Below are positions 33,501 through 45,057 of a stretch of 64,000 bases of DNA, in pieces. This DNA comes from Diplolepis rosae (lineage: Eukaryota; Arthropoda; Insecta; Hymenoptera; Diplolepididae): the NCBI GenBank assembly GCA_030998225.1, contig JAPYXD010000484.1:5952001-6016000 (forward strand). The letters run 5' to 3'. The notes under the pieces were generated by a model, which did no database searches, was not told where the DNA came from, and saw only the letters and a program-made list of their open reading frames with translations. Both the position numbers and the translations under genes were made by a program. Position 1 is the first letter of the stretch; the number at the start of each line of letters is the position of its first letter.

Positions 33501-36500
33501 ACCGATAAAATTTTTATTTCTACACAACGAAAAAAATGAATATCTAAATTGCTACTGATTTTCACTTGTTTTAATTTTTCTCATTCCTTCCTTAAAAGAC
33601 AAATGCTAAACAATTATGAGTGTCCAAAAATTGAATTTTTCTTTGTAAATATGCAAAGACTAGAGATGTTGCTAACCATCCTAGATCTTCATGGGTGTCT
33701 GCTTTTTAGTTTCCAAAATTAATAATAATTTTGTACTGCATTACAAAATTTGAATTTAAACAAATTTTAAATAAAATATAATATTTGATGACAAAAAAAT
33801 GTAATTCTTTGAAAATTATCCTCTTATTGTTACAAATTTTTCATTCTTAACACTCCAATTATGCTGTTTTTTGTGTAAATTGATAAAAAAAAGTTAATTA
33901 ATTAAAATGTTTTGACTATATTTCTTGATGATACCTACAATTTTTCGCAGAGGTCTATACAAATATTTTATTTCGAAATAAAGAGCCCTTGAATAATGAA
34001 AGGAGATATTAACTATGTGAAAAAAATTCTATTTGCGAAAAAAATTAAAATGTATTTGAGTGACAAGAGATTAAATAAAGAATAAATATTCTCCGAATAG
34101 TGGTGCCTCGTTTGGCGCCTACCGCCTATTGTGCACTGACAGTGTCTTGTGAGTCGAGAGAACGGCTGAAACGCTGCTTCAAAAATCTTTCGAGCATCGC
34201 TCAACAAATAAAGTCATATCTCGGAAACTAATGAAATTTTTAATATGTTTTTGGGTTCAATTTTCTAGCTGAGGCTTTAGGCGTTATTTTAGCAAAGTTT
34301 CAAATTTTTCCTATCACTTCCCTAAAGTATGCAGGGAGCTGAAGTTTAAAATTTAAAATTTGTCAAAATCGGAAATTACTTATTGAACAGCTCTCGTACA
34401 TCGAAAACATTCGGGTGAATTTTTATTGGAAATACCACCTTCGCATAATTTCCACCCATTAGATTTAAGAATCAAATTTTATAAATGGGGTGTTTTTGCT
34501 TATTTATCGGTTGGGAAAGTAGTTGTCATGCAAACACTATAAGTAACACTTTCCTTAAAATCAATGTGTTTTATCGTACAAGAAACATAACTCATTTTCT
34601 CAACCTAAAACGTCATAAGTTGAGGTGCCGCATTACTTTGAAACATCTTTTAAAATAGTTAGAATGCTATAGAAATTGATACCTATTGATTGTTTAACTG
34701 TGGTAGATTTTAAATGGTCCTTAGAGCTGGATTGTTTGAAGTGCATTAGTGCAATGCTTTAATAATAATAATAAGCGTCATTTGCGGGAACTTTTGATTT
34801 ACTTCTTCAATGTGAAGAAATCTGCAGCTGAGGTGCATCGATTGCTTGTAAAAACATATGGTGAGGTTGCCTTAAGTGAGAAAAGTTGTGAGTGATTTCA
34901 AAAGTTTAAGGATGGTGAATTTGACATCGAAGACAAAGAACGTAGTGGAAGGCCGAAAGTGTACGAAGACGCGGAATTGGAAGCATTATTGGATCAAAAT
35001 TCGTACCACACGCAAGAAGAACAATACGATGGACAATATTTCGAATAAAACATAACGTTCCTTTCTTTCACAATAAATGTCCAATTTTTGATAAAAAAAC
35101 GGCAGAAACTTATTTATGCACCTAATAGTTTAAATTTTTTAAGAAAAAATGCATAAATCAACTGCAGAGAAATGGAATAAAACGTTAAAAAGATATACAT
35201 TTCCGCGATTAGAAGAGATAATTGTATTTTTATACAAGGTAGCATCTAGACTTTCTAAACGTGAAAGAGAAAAGACGGAGTAACCAGTATTACAGTCATC
35301 GTTTAGTAAAAATCAACTGAATAAAATCGCTACCAACCTCAAACGCTTTTCTAGGAATATTCAGAACGATTACTGAGAAAATATCGAACTTAACATGCTT
35401 ACTACTAGTTTTCTATAGCGCTTATAGCTGTGCAATAGTTTTTTCCCAACACGTCTAGTAAAAATTGTACTTTCACCGTCTGTTTTGAGATGGGAAGATA
35501 ACTTATTTCACAACTGTTGCTATTTTACCGTCTCAAAACAGATGATGAAAGTACAATTGTCACTAGACATGTTAGAAAAAATAACGTGTTTCAGTCGTGG
35601 GAAACAAGAGTTGTCAATTCGTGCGATTGCAGTACTAGCCTTTGGCTCGTGTTGCAAACTTCACACTCATTGGCAATTTCTCGTTTTCCCCACTAGTAAT
35701 TATTTCCATCAATGTTCGTTCGCAATATCCCAGGACAAGCGGAAATTTTCTTACTTGCAGGAAAATTAGCCAAACATGCCAATGCAATTTTGTAAACCTT
35801 GCATTGTAAGCTTTCGAAATTTTCATGAAAGATCTTGTGCTATCTGGGCAGTACTTAATTTACAATTACAGTTAATTTAAAGTAGCTGTATTTCACTAAA
35901 TTTCTACCAGGGTACGCATTTGTGCGAGTGATAGGCTAGTGCAATTCTTTAAGTTCTTGGTTAGTTCATGAAGTGCGAATCTTGTGCACGCACATTTATT
36001 ATCTGGGTTGTTGAAGAAAGTAACGACATTACTTTACAATTTCTAGAAAAAAATAATTGTATCCAGGTGGAAATTTACAACCGGCTTGAGACCGCGCTAG
36101 TACTGGCACGGTCCTTAAGATCGATACCATGCCAATATTAAAATATTTACCAGTACGGTACTGCCATTACTCAAAAAGCTAACTTGGCTGGAAGTAGTCG
36201 ACTGGTACACTGCAAAAAGAAGTATCTTATTATAAGATACTTGTGCGGACATTTTTAATATGTTTCGGTAGTCACTTTCAAGTTGCTTAAAACATTTTAT
36301 TTGAATACACGTAAAATATCTTGAGTTGAACCATCGGTAACACAGATTACTTAAGTTACCGACAGTTTATTGTTCCCTATAACCTCTACTCTGTGGTACC
36401 CTTAACATCCATGCTATTCTGAAGAACCTGTTCTCGGCACAGAGAGGTGTGTTGCTGAGAATTGTCTCAGCATACCGAACTGTGTCGACGAGCGCTGTGC

Positions 36501-39500
36501 TGGTCCTGGCGAGCATCTCGCCAATAGACTTATTGGCGGAGGAAGGGAAGGAGACCTTTCAGCTTTGTAAGGAGCTCACCTGCTTAACAAACCTGCAGGA
36601 AATCGCTTGCGCAAAGGGGCCATCCGCAAGGATGGAAGGCGCAGACTCGTCGAGAAATGGCAGACGAGATATATAATAAATAATATCCGGGAGATGGACA
36701 CACGTCTAATCCCGGAACTCGCCACCTGGCTGGATAGAAAGTACGGCTAAGTCGGCTTGTACCTGGCGCAAGCGCTTTCGGGCCATGGTTGCTTTAATGC
36801 GTACCTGAAACGCTTCAAGCAAAGAGACGATGAGTCGTGTCGCTACTGCGGATCCCTTGTGGAAAATGCAGAGCACACACTCTTTGTCTGTGTCAGGTGG
36901 GCCGCGGAAAGGAAGGCTGTCGGTCGGGCAGTGGGCGCACAACTCACTCCTGACACGATAGTCTCTTTCATGCTCCAGTCTCAACAGATATGGATGCTTA
37001 TCGAGTCATTCGTCACCCTGGTGATGAAGACGAGGCAGCTCGATGGGCGTGCAGATTGCGGCAACAACGAGGGCCAGTAGAAAACGCATCGAGGCCTGCG
37101 GTTTCACGGGCGGTGTATTGGTTCGAGAGAGGGGTTTTTTTGGTTTTAACAGGTATCCCGAGCGACTTTTATTTAACTCGCAAACAAGTGAACAAACTGT
37201 CCTAACTCAAAATCTCCGTTCCATTTTGACTCAACTGAAAATGTCAGTTCTATTTTGACTTAACGGAAATCGGTTGTGACATTTCGTTGTAACTCTTATT
37301 TGACAGTTTTATTATATTATTTTTATATATATTATATCATATATATTATTTTTATTTTTTTGCAATACACTCGAGATTCCCTATAACGAGAAGCTCAAGC
37401 ATCAGAGACCTCTCTTCATCGAGCGCGAGAGGGGTCCCCTCCATATCCTACTTGTTGCTATGCGCTGTTATGCGCATTATATGACGCGTGCAGTCAGCCT
37501 GTCACTGATGCCATGTGAATAATTGTATGTACATAGTAAAAAAGCGTATAAAAAAGATTTTTGCGAGTATTCAACATGGAATTGACTAATTTGAAGGTAT
37601 GTACTCAAAATACTAAAAATATAATAATATAATAATAAAAATATCTATGCTTATCAAGTGTATTTTTGAATATTTCCAGAAAAAAAGAAAAGTCTTGATG
37701 ATAAATGTAATAAACAGTAATATAAATGTTAAAATGTTGCTGTTGGTTTTTATTTATAAAAAAAATGCGTTTCGAAACATAGTATTACACATGTAGTATT
37801 GATCACAATAATAAACTGCGCAAAATTATACATACTGATTAGTTGTAATTATATACAATTTTCATACACATTGTTTAAAAAGGGAGAATTTTACCTATCT
37901 ACAGTAATGTGTGAAATATGAAAATTTCCAAAAAAAACTTATGCAATTTTAATGTTCGATAACCGACTTTACTCCAAAATATTGAAAACTCCAGATTGGA
38001 AAAATCAAATATTAAATTTTTCATTCCAAATACTGTAAAATTACACAATTAAGTAATTTTTCAATAATTGACCAATTATTTTCTGATTAATTTGTGATAA
38101 AAGCCATCTAACTCATTGATTACTGTTTCAAATTCGAGCGCACTTCATTCCGTAGAAGTGGGGAAAGAGGGGTCGATCGTCTGCTTGTTAAGGGGAACCG
38201 TGGCGCGCTCGTAAAAGGGAGGCCTTATTACAGGGAATCTAGTTATAGGGAATCTCGAGTGTATGTGATGTATCGCTTTTTATAATTATATTCAAATAAG
38301 GAAAATTTATTAGAGTAATATTTTTAAATTGACTCGCAAACTTGATACAGCTTGTTCTCTAAAACTCTCAAATATAATTTACAACAAAATGTGACAACCG
38401 ATTTCAGTTAAGTAAAAATAGAACTGACATTTTCAGTTGAGTCGAAATGAGACGGAGATACGATTCCCACTTTTTAAATAGCTCCACATCCATCATATGT
38501 ACACTTTACTTTGAATAAAGGATCGTGTCGATGAAAACAAACAATATGTTTCCTAAATGATTTAATGTTACACACAGAAGATACACATGGAATACTCAAA
38601 ACGCTCCATTTTTTTGTGGTTATGAACTGTAATTATAACCCCATGAGAGATTCTCTTTTTCGACCACTACCTTTTTGACACTTTATACGAGTCTTAGTTT
38701 TTACTAACTTATTGACCTGCTATATCTTACAATTCAGAAACATCTTATGCCAGAGCCATCTTATGACACCCTAAACATCTTGAACTAAAAACATTATCTA
38801 ACTCAATCAAGTATCTTATTTTTTAAGACGGAAAAAACATCTTCATTCCTATATAGATACGTAAGTCGTCTTAATTTTGAATAAGACACCTCGTGAGTCA
38901 TCTTATTTCAAGACAGAAGATGGCAAATGTCCATCTTATATCTTATAGTAAGATACCAGGTAAGACAATTTTTTTTGCAGTGTACTGGCGCGGTACTGGA
39001 GCCGATGGTGCCGCGGTGCTAGTACAAAATCCGGGTAAAAAATAAGCAAAAAATTATTTAAAAAATATAAATTAGCGGAACCTATGATATTTTTCATTAA
39101 TGTATTAATTAATTTATTTATATATAATACGCATCAAATTTCTAATACTCAAATATAATGCATTCGCAGTCGGTAATGCTAACCACTCGCATATTCTAAA
39201 CATTGAGCATCAGTCTGGTTACATTTGATATGAGGTAGAGCCTTTCTATTGTATAATATTATTATTATTCCAAATTCATATCATTATTATTAATAATAAT
39301 ATATTTTATTATACTTTGAACGGTCATTTAATCGATTCCGTCATATGCCATCTACAGAGAACAGATTATGATGAAGTGCAATCATGAATTCCTACAAATA
39401 AAATGAATCAAATAAAATTTTACAGTGAAAGAAATTCACAATATAACAAAAGAGTTATAGAATAATAAATTAATTCATTATAAAAAATAATTCATTTAAC

Positions 39501-41297
39501 TTTTTTTTTCAGATCGGCTCAAAACAATCAAAATAAAGGCAACTTCATATAAATAAGTCGACATTTTTTTTTTATGATTAGTCAAAAATTGTGGCTGAAA
39601 GGGTTAATCACTATAATATTTCCAATATAGGATCTAACATGGTGGTTCGACATTTAAAAAATAATCGGGTTTTCATGAAACTTTGTACCTAGAGTCGTTT
39701 TATATTATGGCCATTAAGGCTGAAAACACAATGATATTTAATTTGACGATTTTACACATGATGCCAAATCTAAAAAATGATAGATTCGTGAAAACATTTA
39801 TTCTAAGCCGGTATACTTCCAACACTAAAGGGATCTACTGTGCCAGTACCAAGTCAGTACCACGCCAGTACCGCATTGACGCTAGACGCGATACCACGCC
39901 GTTTGTAAGAGAACCGGCAGAATTTTGACTTTTCCATCTGGATAACAACAACTTTATTACAAGTGAGTCTATATTATTTAAAACGCATTTTTTTACGTAT
40001 AGCATAAACCATATTTTAATCTCACCAGTAAGAAGACATTAGCTTGGATACATAAGGTGAATATAGTGCAGACAACCTCTATTAACATCGTCATACTGAA
40101 CGAATCCTCTATAAGTTTTGAATTCCTGGAGGAAAATAGATTCATTGAAAGTCATTGACAAAATTATTTTCCAATGTTTTCTTTTTAACGTTGTCCAATT
40201 TATTTCGCTATTTATTATAAATCTATTCATGTATTTTCATCCTGATAATGTAAATCTTGTAATTAAATTGTTGAAAATAGGCTCTAGAAACTTTCAAATG
40301 TTTGAACATGTTTATTTTTAAAAATAATTTAATATGATTAAACAAATTCTAATGACTACCTTATCAGTAAAATGTGATGTTCCACGATGCACTTTAAGCA
40401 CGTACACTCTTGATTGTTGATGTTATCCAAATTTGAATGATTTTTTCCAAGCTTTATGTTTTCTATGTTCCTAGCAAGTACTTCCATCTGTCCACACAGA
40501 TGGAACATTAGTATAGGCAGAAAACAATCGAAGGAAATATTAATTGTAGTGATGATCATGATGGAAATACATTGTGAAATGTATGTCAATTCATATATTG
40601 GCGATTTCTTAACATCACCAGGATAATAAGCCTTACTGGGAAACTGTATATCAGTTTCATTTGTTGAACTTGGTTTCAACAAAGAAACGATTATTGGCGT
40701 TATTAGATACACTAGAAAATAAACCAATATTTGATGATTTAATTTTATTTATTGGCATAACTTTTCATAATTTGTGAAGTGATTAAATAATTCATTTTTT
40801 ATTGTAGCATTTTCAAATTAAAGACAAACTTCAAATCGTTAATTTGAATACTTACTCAGTATTAAAGTATATCCGATTATTATACAATATAGATTGATTA
40901 TTCGGCCACGTTTAGCATTGGAAACCATGAAATTTTGAGACTCTTTGGATAATTGTGAAGCTTTATTCCAATCATCCGTCATTTGTTGCACGAGAACTTT
41001 CAAATTTTTCCTATATTTTCTAATAAACATATGTTTGAATGCAGTTGATAAAAAAAGTATACATTGTAAGATAGCATCAATATCCTTTAACAAATCTGTC
41101 GAAAAATAGCAATATAAACCCACTGGGATTCCCAACATCAGTGTCATTACAAGTGATATATAATAAATCGAATTCGAAAAGTGATTTTCGTCCATTGGCC
41201 ACAAACCAAGAATCCGCATGCTCCAGCGATTTAGTTTTACCGCAAAGTTAAAGTGGTGATTTAAATTTTTATTTTTCAACGTTATAGATCCAGACAT
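30565..41297 (-). CDS. Or (unassigned): Odorant receptor (7tm_6 family), six exons
   Basis: Exons on the minus strand are 41297-40856, 40711-40360, 40125-40026, 31036-30926, 30856-30701 and 30627-30565. Every junction is GT-AG, phases agree, and the joined frame has 407 codons without a stop, close to the usual 380-420 residues. The N-terminus carries the hymenopteran-type NRWSMRILGLWP, followed by hydrophobic segments near residues 43-66, 74-95, 132-160, 197-225, 275-297, 305-328 and 388-402, fitting seven membrane passes. The conserved loop WYDMKPESAR...VIIRSQK...LTAKKF lies near 343-373, just before the last helix. Such receptors form ligand-gated channels with Orco in antennal neurons. 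Exon 3 (33 codons) is too short to stand out as an ORF and was found by phase and acceptor matching. Intron 3 (31037-40025) is about 9 kb of nested transposons. Confidence 0.9.
31417..32300 (+). pseudogene. Mariner transposase, frameshifted and cut by Tc1
   Basis: The first 206 codons from 31417 are open: an N-terminal helix-turn-helix (MEKSESRVLIKHYFLRGKS), a central WVPRLLTVDHKR linker and the first catalytic D in YVTVDKTWIHYYTPE, where K replaces the usual E after D. Frameshifts follow after KMWLG. The second D is in FHHDNAAAHTSA (about 32160) in another frame. The third region breaks off at PPYSPDL, exactly where Tc1 sequence begins at 32267. A short C-terminal trace (GD-NYVKK, about 34000) may be the far end. 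Confidence 0.85.
32267..33957 (-). mobile_element. Tc1-family element inside a mariner
   Basis: The terminal repeats are long: TAGACCTCTGCGAAAAATTG and about 80 bp beyond it are mirrored at the right end (TTTTTCGCAGAGGTCTA). TA flanks both ends (32265-32266 and 33958-33959). The length of 1691 bp fits a full Tc1 element. Confidence 0.9.
32414..33467 (-). pseudogene. Tc1 transposase (DD34E), frameshifted
   Basis: The start at 33467 (MVAKSEINLFNRVKILTLKE) leads into a helix-turn-helix (REISRKLQVSKSGVQKI). A broken GRGRK-type region near 33300 is followed by a 166-codon open piece (33160-32660) with the first catalytic D in LFTDETK. The second D lies in FQQDNDAKHTS, in a shifted frame near 32730. 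The glutamate lies in QSPDCNPIEYVWDEL near 32640. A final shift precedes MPRVYAAVIKARGRYFDE. At least three frame breaks make the copy inactive. Confidence 0.9.
34399..34770. other. No gene recognised
   Basis: AT-rich intron DNA between two mariner-derived insertions. Confidence 0.35.
34775..35125 (+). mobile_element. Mariner deletion derivative, copy 1 (left end truncated)
   Basis: It encodes the N-terminal third of a mariner transposase (CHLREL-like start, YFFNVKKSAAEVHRLLVKTY, FDIEDKERSGRPKVYEDAEL) and then passes directly from QEE to the C-terminal YDGQYFE and stop. The right TIR ends GCACCTAA at about 35125. The left TIR and start codon are missing, and the sequence begins after an (AATAAT) run. 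A near-identical deletion junction occurs in the complete copy at 63207-63756. Confidence 0.85.
35131..36059. other. Intron DNA with one hairpin
   Basis: A hairpin lies at 35448-35573 (arms of about 43 bp: CGTCTAGTAAAAATTGTACT and its complement). No gene is recognised; the 94-codon frame at 35485-35769 overlaps the hairpin arm and has no known motif. Confidence 0.5.
36408..37205 (+). pseudogene. R1-clade reverse transcriptase C-terminus, fragment C
   Basis: The 5' truncated copy starts near 36408 (NLFSAQRGVLLRIVSAYRTV), continues with PIDLLAEEGK and, after a gap and frameshift, GLYLAQALSGHGCFNAYL, then the zinc motif SCRYCG...AEHTLFVC (36836-36900). Two frames cover the parts 36449-36676 and 36757-37080. 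It ends directly at the left arm of shell 3 (37208). It is the same family as fragments A and B. Confidence 0.85.
37208..38463. mobile_element. Nested shell 3: long-TIR element
   Basis: Arms of about 84 bp (37208-37293 and 38378-38463) are inverted copies: TTGACTCAACTGAAAATGTC on the left and GACATTTTCAGTTGAGTCGA on the right. Each arm holds internal degenerate CAACTGAAAATG / TTAACGGAAAT units. No ORF. Shell 4 lies within it. Confidence 0.75.
37368..38261. mobile_element. Nested shell 4: CACTCGAGATTCCCTATAAC element
   Basis: The 20-bp ends CACTCGAGATTCCCTATAAC are perfect inverted copies and are flanked by TA (37366-37367 and 38262-38263). The 894-bp body contains GAGAGGGGTCCCCTCC on the left and TAAGGGGAACCGTGG on the right, with no ORF. 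It is the innermost and hence probably the youngest insertion of the set. Confidence 0.85.
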
Positions 41298-42174
41298 CTT
41301 TTAATTTTGCACCCAGAGCACACTAAATTTTGAAGAAAGTTACAACAAAAATCACACTACACGTCTTTCATAGTACTAATGCTTTCTTAGAATGCTTACT
41401 GATATCAATTTTCTAGTCTGTCTTCGTTAAGAAAATTAGTTTGATTTCCTATATTCTCATATTTATTCTGAGATAGTAATATACATGAAGCAATTAATGT
41501 GTTTGGGTAAGCGAGCAAACAATGTTATTCATGTCATATTAATAGCCAAAAATAGGGTGGGCACTCGACCGGGAAATGGCTGTGAACTACTTTAGCCGAA
41601 TAACAAAATCTTTTCATTACTTTGAGATTACTAGATTTACACACTTTTAACATTATTCTAAGGATTCCACATCTTCTAATTGTAATGTTTCTGTTAAGAG
41701 GGATGATTTCAGACGACAGATTGAATATAAATTCAACAAATCAACTGGTATTCTTCATCAATTTTGATATGTTTAATTATTTTACCAGATCAAAATTTCA
41801 AAATTCTGAAAATACCCGCAAATTATTATTGTATACCTATAGAGAATAATATTAACTTTGTAACCGTATTGTATAAACGAAAATTATATTGTATGAAAAT
41901 CAAACTTTCAAAATATCATCATTGATAATTTATTTCCATTTTCTATATGTCTTCAGTATTGTAATCAAGATAATGAAAGAATATTGAAAACAATTTGTCA
42001 ATAAATATGTAGTAAATTTCAAAAAAAAAATTGTTAATTTTAATACATGGTTTATTTATATATATTTAATATTTATATATATTCTTTTACATATTATAGT
42101 ACAAAATTTAAAATATAAAATATTTTATTTATATTATATTATAAAATTCATAATATAAAATATAATATAATACA

Positions 42175-42216
<42 letters not shown>

Positions 42217-43300
42217 TATAAAAATTATAATATAAAATATTTTACATATACTCTTTTATGTATTATTTTATATATATAATTCATAATACTTGGTACGTTT
42301 GCATTGGCTTTAGAAGTATTATGAATTAAATCAAGGGTCAATACAATCTACTATTTTAATTTTATATATATATTTAAAAAAAATATATATCCGATTTTAG
42401 GAAAAGACTAGTAAAGAGCGAAGTAGAAGGAAAAGAGGTAAAAAGCTATTTTGTGAAATTCTGTCGACAAGCTAGGGTTGAATCGACGAGGACTACCTGA
42501 CCCATCATGAATACAGCAGACTCACCAACACAAGTTTGGGCCTTACTCCTACAACTTACTTCTTATCCGTGAGATTTTGTCGACTTTCGAAAGTGTCGAT
42601 CCCCGTGGTTGGTTCCGGAACTTTACCTACCCCTGGCGTCTTTCCCCGCAAGGTTTGGACCATTCAATCGCCCTGGATATCTCCTCTATACCTATCTTCA
42701 CTCAACGGTTCGAAATAACGATTATTTATTATGATAAAAAGATGTTGAATAATGTGTTTTAGTTCTGGAATTTTTGAAAAAGATTAGACTCACCCTCAGC
42801 GGTAAATTATTTCTAACTTTTTAAGCCTTCTTTATAAAAGTTGAAATAGTGATGAGTCAAAATATTGATACTACATTTTAAGGGTATGTGATACTTAAGA
42901 AATGAGCAAATATTATTGATTTAAGATTTCTACATTTTCGTGTCCAAAGTACATACAATTTTGTTTTCGAAAATGAAAGGATGAAAAAATGAATCGTGAA
43001 TGTTGCTTGTAAATTTGTGAAATTATCCCCAGGACTGATGACTATAAAAGTAACAAATGAACCTTCTAAATGTTAAAATCCTTGTTTTTAAAAATAAACG
43101 TTTTCGTCCACTCGTGGAAATCGGTATTTTTCAAGCGGTTTCAAATTTCTTATATCATAGCAATCAGCGGAAGGCAAGAGCAAACCACCGCTGATGTGAG
43201 CAGCCAACTTTTGCCGAGGAAATGCAATTCTCTGTTTTTCAGTCAAAGTCAAAACTATGTGGGAATCTACATTGGGAACCACATGGAGGGCTGTATTGTA
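41298..43300. other. 5' flank of the odorant receptor gene; low-complexity DNA
   Basis: This holds the presumed upstream region of the receptor (minus strand), then AT-rich low-complexity DNA at 42040-42380 with a (TA)n run at 42182-42211. 42400-42720 is GC-richer and repeat-like, but I could not find its ends or a coding frame. Confidence 0.4.
42182..42211. repeat. (TA)n microsatellite
   Basis: About fifteen TA units within a longer AT-only stretch. Confidence 0.9.
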
Positions 43301-43991
43301 CACGGAGAAAAATAGCTGGAGTAATTTTACTCGACTCTGTCAGTTAAACTTGGGACATAAGGACATTTCAATATCTTTTAAGTCTTAGTCGAGTAAAATG
43401 AATTTGATAAATGCTTAAGGAGGTCGTCTACTTTTTAGGCCTCATTTTAACCCTTACTTTACCAATGAATTAAAAGAAAACTACTCAAGATTTTTTAATG
43501 CGGTTTTTTTCCAGTGGTAGGTTTATTCTTCAACATTTTACATTGTTTTTCATAATTCATTATGTCCATCCCCGTAGCTAAAACACGCGGTTGCCCGGGC
43601 TTCCATCGAAAGTGTATAGAAAGATGGGGTTACCAACTTTGCAAGTTGAGAGTGTCTGAAAAGTGAGCAACCAAACAAATTTTTATTTGTTATTACTTCT
43701 ATCAAAAGTTGACACGAACTTTTTGAATTATTTTGTTTTTTTTTAAATGGCGGACCTTCAAAGTAAAGGTGACGTTTTTTTCATGGATTTAGATCCACAA
43801 TTATTTATTTAAATACTTAACTAAATAAAATTTTGCAAAAAGCTCGTGTCAACTTTTGGCAATATGTTAGCTGAAAAGAACAAAAAAAAGTTTAACTGGA
43901 TATGTACAGTCCTTCTTGGTGAAACTGGTTACCCCATCTTCAAAAACACAAGTTTTGGGAAATCGACTTTAAAGATTTACGATGTTACCGC

Positions 43992-44212
43992 TGTTACCTG
44001 CCAGATGATGACCTCCTTCCCCCAGGTTTAGTTACCCATATATGTAGAGGTTGATGACCTCCCCCTTCAAGTTTAGCTGTCTATATATGAAGAGATTCAG
44101 GCAGGCCTCGTCAGTTCTTCTCTAAAATCTCTCACGAATAAAAACATACAAAGTGACATCAGTTTGATATCACTACCTTTAAAAATTAGAAAGTTTATTT
44201 TTCACTATAACA
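43992..44212 (+). repeat. 5' LTR of gypsy element
   Basis: It begins TGTTACC and ends TATAACA. Two CTATATATG motifs lie in the middle, the second possibly a TATA element, and AATAAAAA near 44140 is a likely polyadenylation signal. It is about 94 per cent identical by eye to the 3' LTR. Confidence 0.95.
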
Positions 44213-44215
44213 TTT

Positions 44216-44233
44216 TGGCGATCCTGCCACGAT
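44216..44233 (+). other. Primer binding site
   Basis: TGGCGATCCTGCCACGAT lies four bases after the LTR. It begins TGG, complementary to a tRNA CCA end. I do not assign the tRNA. Confidence 0.7.
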
Positions 44234-45057
44234 CCGCTTAAGTTCTCGGTTTTTAATTTCTACGAAAATCCATATAGAACGCGGACCTGTGCGAGACTTG
44301 GAATCCACGGACCCAAGAAGCTAAAGAAACTTTACGAAGTTTTAAAAATAAGAAGAACTCCGGACTTCACTACGGTAAACCCGAAAACAGGAATAAGTAG
44401 CTGATAATAAAAATTAGTTGGTGAATTTAGTAGCCACTATACCACGTAAATTATCAGTGGAAGATTCCATTAAAATTGAACGAGGCCCGCAATTAGGCGG
44501 AAGATGCATCTGCGTAGGTAAGCAGCCAACGCCCAGCCAGACAACCGGTTAGCAGCAGTGAGAAGCTGACTCATCTCTTCGACACGTCAAGGAAGGCAGG
44601 CGGTCTACGGATCCCACATCAGGCCACGAGTAGCACAGTAAGCATTACTTCTAGAAAGTGAAAGTATTGTAAACATTTCTCAATCGATCTTGGGCCTTAG
44701 AGTATAAATCCTCTTTACGTACGTTGCACGGCGACTGTACTACGGTACAGGTGAGGTAAAGTTGAGGTAAGATCGGGTTGGCTATACTCTGTGTGTTCAC
44801 AAGCACTGGCCACCCTTAACAAATTAAGTATCACTACCTCAAAATCAGTAGCAGTTTGTAGCAACTTATACTGCATTTTGTTGTATTAAAAAATAAACAT
44901 TTAAAATTTTATCGCGACATTCTACACCTGAGTCACAAACAATAGATAAGTAGGTACACTGGCGTTTGATAAACACCGAGATAGCACGCTCTATCAAACC
45001 GACTCATCCGACGATACGGACTCATCCTCTTTAAATTTCCCAATCACAACCACTCTC
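44234..45057 (+). other. Gypsy leader region
   Basis: About 820 bp of untranslated leader between the primer binding site and gag, without an ORF. This is the position where a packaging signal would be expected. Confidence 0.5.

Larger units (their letters stand above)
31238..34396 (+). mobile_element. Mariner element interrupted by a Tc1 element
   Basis: The ends read CGAGGACTGTTCAATAAG and, reversed, CGAGAGCTGTTCAATAAG, each flanked by TA (31236-31237 and 34397-34398). The 1691-bp Tc1 element at 32267-33957 lies inside. Without it the mariner would be about 1.47 kb. The whole unit lies in intron 3 of the odorant receptor gene, on the opposite strand to the gene. Confidence 0.85.
36208..38982. 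mobile_element. Nested shell 2: CACTGCAAAAA TIR element
   Basis: The left end CACTGCAAAAAGAAGTATCTTA and reversed right end CACTGCAAAAAAAATTGTCTTA are flanked by TA (36206-36207 and 38983-38984). Subterminal AAGATACTT/AGATACC words recur in the right part, where CATCTTAT-like units are repeated (38740-38950). It has no transposase. An R1 fragment and shells 3 and 4 lie inside. Confidence 0.7.
36060..39945. mobile_element. Nested shell 1: outer TIR element
   Basis: The left end reads TATCCAGGTGGAAATTTACA and the reversed right end TATCCAGATGGAAAAGTCAA. Both are followed by GC-rich stretches with repeated GTACTGG/CCAGTAC words. The similarity is imperfect, so the element is old. It carries the other three shells. 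Between 39000 and 39840 the body is AT-rich without an ORF. Confidence 0.45.

Noticed and set aside
40039..40230. Minus-strand frame of 63 codons as a separate small gene
   Set aside because: Only part of it matters: positions 40125-40026 in a different frame form exon 3 of the odorant receptor.
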